NCBI GenBank assembly: GCA_900323505.1 | Contig: OOIN01000002.1 | Coordinates: forward strand, 2,232,001-2,296,000 | Direction of reading: 5' to 3' | Length of the DNA stretch: 64,000 bases | From: Ustilago trichophora | Lineage: Eukaryota > Basidiomycota > Ustilaginomycetes > Ustilaginales > Ustilaginaceae | Shown: in pieces, positions 61,384 through 64,000 of the stretch | Layout of the letters: each line of letters starts with the position of its first letter | Numbering within the stretch: position 1 is the first letter of the stretch | The notes under the pieces: model-generated | What the model saw: the letters and a program-made list of their open reading frames with translations, nothing else | Told to the model about the DNA's origin: nothing | The model's database searches: none | Position numbers and translations under genes: made by a program

Positions 61384-62184
61384 ATGGAAGAGCCGGGAGC
61401 TAGAAAACCCTCTCGGGGAGGTCGTGGGGTAGAATTCTGCTGTCTCTCGTACCCTCTCATCAAAGCCGGAGCTTATCTGATCCCACTCGAGTTCGCCTTT
61501 GTGTCTGGATGTATTATCGTACTCACAACCACGACTCCCACTATCGTTGCTGCAGTCGACACCCTGCCTCACATATTCTCTCTCGTCCTCTTGGTCCTCG
61601 CCTCGATCACTCTAGGTCTTCAATTCATCGGCCTTCTCACAGTCGTTGTGGAGATGAGCTCTATCTACCGACTCTACATCCGACTCAACTTTCTCCTCGT
61701 CCTCCTCACCGCTACCGTTGCGACCATCGGAACAGTGGTGATTGCTAGCAAGCACAAGCAGTCTCAAGAAGTGTGTACGCGAATCTATGGCAACCCGCCG
61801 TTGAACTCGTCCAACGGGGTCCCCATCAGTGGGTTGGATGGGCTTGCACCTGGCAAGCACATTTGTGGATATGTAATGTGGGCCCAGGTTGCGGCGATGG
61901 GAGGATTGACGGTGTTGTTACTGGCGACGCAGGCTTACTTGTGCTATTGTCAGAGAGCTTATGGTCAGAAGCAGCGGTTGGCGCTTCAAAATCTGGAGAG
62001 CGATCATAAAGAAATGTAAGTTTAGAAAACAAGTAGTAAGATGTAGAGCACAGAATAGAACGAGTTACTGACAGATCATTCTTCATGTACACACAGCGAG
62101 GATGGTGACACGTCTTCAGACGCGCTCAGTCCAATGTCTCGAAGCAGCACCTTTGCCAGTTCATTAGATCATGCCGGAAAGTAG
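61384..62184 (+). CDS. Four-transmembrane protein of unknown function, two exons
   Basis: Exons 61384-62015 and 62097-62184; GTAAGT donor, ACACAG acceptor, phase 2; 239 residues. Four hydrophobic helices: AGAYLIPLEFAFVSGCIIVL (about 27-47), IFSLVLLVLASITLGLQFIGLL (about 64-85), LNFLLVLLTATVATIGTVVIA (about 102-122), VMWAQVAAMGGLTVLLLATQAYL (about 165-187). A Cys-containing loop between helices 3 and 4 (CTRIYGNPPLN ... HICGY) looks lumenal or extracellular, and a Ser-rich C-tail is cytosolic. The topology resembles MARVEL/SUR7-like fungal membrane proteins, but no signature proves it. A TATATA-like site lies about 60 nt upstream. Confidence 0.75.
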
Positions 62185-62414
62185 TCATTCTCTGTCAATG
62201 CAAGCAAATGAGAACACCCTTCGATGAAAGTCACAAACGGAGAGAAGGACAATGCATCGTTCGACATTCAAGATCATGATCAATATGAGAGAAAGAGAGA
62301 GACACTAGCGCAGGAGGTTCTGATGCTATAATACAGTAGTGTTTGTTTGCGGATGCGAGAGAGCGTGGGTAGTGCTGATATGGAACAAAATGCTTGATTG
62401 ATGGATTCTTGCAT

Positions 62415-62819
62415 TTAAGCGGCGAGGGAGCCATCAGCGTTCCTCTCGCCATTAGCGAGCTGTTGAGCAGCTCTGTGCTTGCTACCCTTCAACTTGTTGA
62501 AACCATCAGGACCGACATCTATCCTCTCCTTGCGGTGATCTCGATCGGTGTGGCCGAAGAACCACCAGCCGATGAAACCGACCATGACGGCAACGGAGGG
62601 CACGAGGACGCGAACGGTTGCGCGGGTTCGAGCAACGTTAATTTCGGGCGACGGATGAGCTCCTGGGATGGGTCCGTGGGAATGGTCTTCGCGGAAGCCA
62701 GAGACTGTGTCTGGTCGCGCTGACAGGAGGCGAGGAGTTGTGTGTAGGGTGCGGGTGGAGAGGGTGAGGGGTCGGGCGAGACCGACTCGAGTAAGGCGAG
62801 CTGTTGTTGTGGTCAACAT
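62415..62819 (-). CDS. Small mitochondrial membrane protein, orphan
   Basis: 134 residues, ATG at 62819. The N-terminus (MLTTTTARLTRVGLARPLTLSTR) is basic, hydroxylated and acid-free, a convincing mitochondrial presequence; LHTTPRLLSARP could be its cleavage region. One hydrophobic segment (VRVLVPSVAVMVGFIGWWFFG, about 69-89) follows, then a charged C-terminal tail (HTDRDHRKERIDVG). That layout suits a single-pass inner-membrane protein. I do not recognise the family. A TATATAA-like site lies about 110 nt upstream on the minus strand. Confidence 0.65.
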   Translation of the reverse strand: MLTTTTARLTRVGLARPLTLSTRTLHTTPRLLSARPDTVSGFREDHSHGPIPGAHPSPEINVARTRATVRVLVPSVAVMVGFIGWWFFGHTDRDHRKERIDVGPDGFNKLKGSKHRAAQQLANGERNADGSLAA

Positions 62820-64000
62820 TGTGGATATGATGTTATGTCGTGAGTCTTCGTGTGTTCGATAGAGATCTTGTGTGTGATGTTCAGACGTTTGTGGTGGAGA
62901 GACGACGTGATGACGAGGTGTTCGTAGACATTATATACGAACAAGAACTCCAGCACTCACATAGCTACCAGCCTGCAGTCTACTGTCAGCAGCGATATCC
63001 ACTATAGATCACCACACTACTGTCCAACTGAAGCAGAAGCCCTGTGTGCACAGACATGACGAGAACCTCAATGAGTGTTGGTCAGCGCCTCTCGCCAGTG
63101 TGGAGAGAACACCTCTCACCGATCCAGAGCCGGCCAACAGGTGACATGTGACGCCCTAAATAGCATCATCATTCTCACAATCCTCCCCTCATGTTTCCAA
63201 CACCTTTGTGCAACTCAATCTTACCTCGGCTACGTAAAATTGAAGGTGGCGTGAGTGACCGATGCCGAATCGAGATTTGATCCTTTTGACGTTTTGTATG
63301 ACAGCGTTGCGATGCGTTGTGTAAAAAGTTGACCACTTGTGGAGGATGTGTGTGTGTGGGCTTACGCATTTTTGTGGGGTAAAACTGCGAGCATGCAAGC
63401 TGGCTACGTCAGAGGCGAGAATCGCGCGCATGCCAGAGCAAATTCGCCGAGGCGGAGATTTCCTTTGTTTCTATTCTTTTGGTTGTGTAACAGCAGGGTC
63501 TCCCTCTTACAGCATGCTGCCTCTCTGTGCCCTTTACCGATTTGGGTCTCGGCAAGGCTAATTGCTGAGCCAACACTTTTCACTCTGCCATGGCATCGCT
63601 AGTAAGTAGAGCTCGTTCGTGATGATAGCGCGGGGGCGTGGGAACTATGTCACTGGTGCATACTCTTGCTCTGCTGCGGCTGCTCTGACGACAGTCTTGG
63701 GACTCTCGCACACTATCTTGTGGACGCCGCCGCCGTCGGATTTGTCATCCATCGACCAACATTCTCTCGTGCGTGACAGAGGCTGCTTCGACTTCCATTG
63801 ACCGGCCGGCGTTCTCAACTTCATGCGATCGTGTCGAGGTGTGGAGTGCGCAGCGTAGTACAGAAGAGCTGGTACACAAACATGGTCATGGGAAAGCGGT
63901 CTGCAAACGCATCGTTTCTGCGCCCAACTCCAAGACTAAGGGCGCTGGTGGTGCAGTTCCACGCCTTGCTATCTAGGGCCGAACGGATATCGAGTGCTGC
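62820..64000. other. Right-edge intergenic region
   Basis: 1.18 kb to the window edge: promoter of the mitochondrial orphan (TATATAA at about 62930-62937, minus strand), a TGTGTGTG run near 63350, and no supported coding frame. It may include the flank of a gene beyond the window. Confidence 0.45.

Overview
The window is a gene-dense, intron-poor piece of a fungal nuclear chromosome. I place it in the smut fungi (Ustilaginales, Basidiomycota). The evidence is a G-protein beta subunit of the Ustilago Bpp1 type, mostly single-exon genes with a few short GT-AG introns (GTAAGT or GTGAGT donors, CTAAC-like branch points), pyrimidine-rich leaders, abundant microsatellites, and a recurring intergenic TACTGTAC/GTACAGTA motif. 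No bacterial, viral or transposon genes were seen, and no tRNA, rRNA or CRISPR.

Layout, left to right. 0-5 kb: the 3' end of the splicing factor SAD1 (USP39-like); an ornithine decarboxylase antizyme on the minus strand whose two reading frames are joined by a +1 ribosomal frameshift at TCC-TGA; and ESS2/DGCR14, another splicing factor. 5-16 kb, minus strand: an MDR-family reductase, a three-exon single-finger C2H2 protein, and an acidic 1893-residue nuclear protein with AT-hooks. 19-25 kb: G-beta (bpp1), a two-exon mitochondrial 4HBT thioesterase, and a mitochondrial PPR protein. 28-40 kb, plus strand: a large Ala/Pro-rich GATA-finger protein, a membrane-anchored heparinase II/III-like enzyme, and a type I Baeyer-Villiger monooxygenase. 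41-51 kb: TIM17, exocyst SEC5 (minus), a PA28-type proteasome activator, and a full-length ABCC transporter (minus). 54-63 kb: NPL4 with a C-terminal NZF finger, a secreted cysteine-rich protein with an internal duplication, NOP6 (minus), a four-exon TIM8, a two-exon tetraspan membrane protein, and a 134-residue mitochondrial orphan (minus).

The window is mostly housekeeping: splicing (SAD1, ESS2), mitochondrial import and expression (TIM17, TIM8, PPR), secretion (SEC5), ubiquitin and proteasome functions (NPL4, PA28, antizyme), signalling (G-beta) and nucleolar biogenesis (NOP6). No biosynthetic or defence cluster is evident. The most unusual element is the antizyme recoding site. The least explained protein is the duplicated cysteine-rich secreted one, a candidate effector. 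The large gaps (2.6, 3.2 and 2.8 kb) appear to be divergent promoters and long leaders, not missed genes, though short multi-exon genes or non-coding RNAs cannot be excluded by eye.
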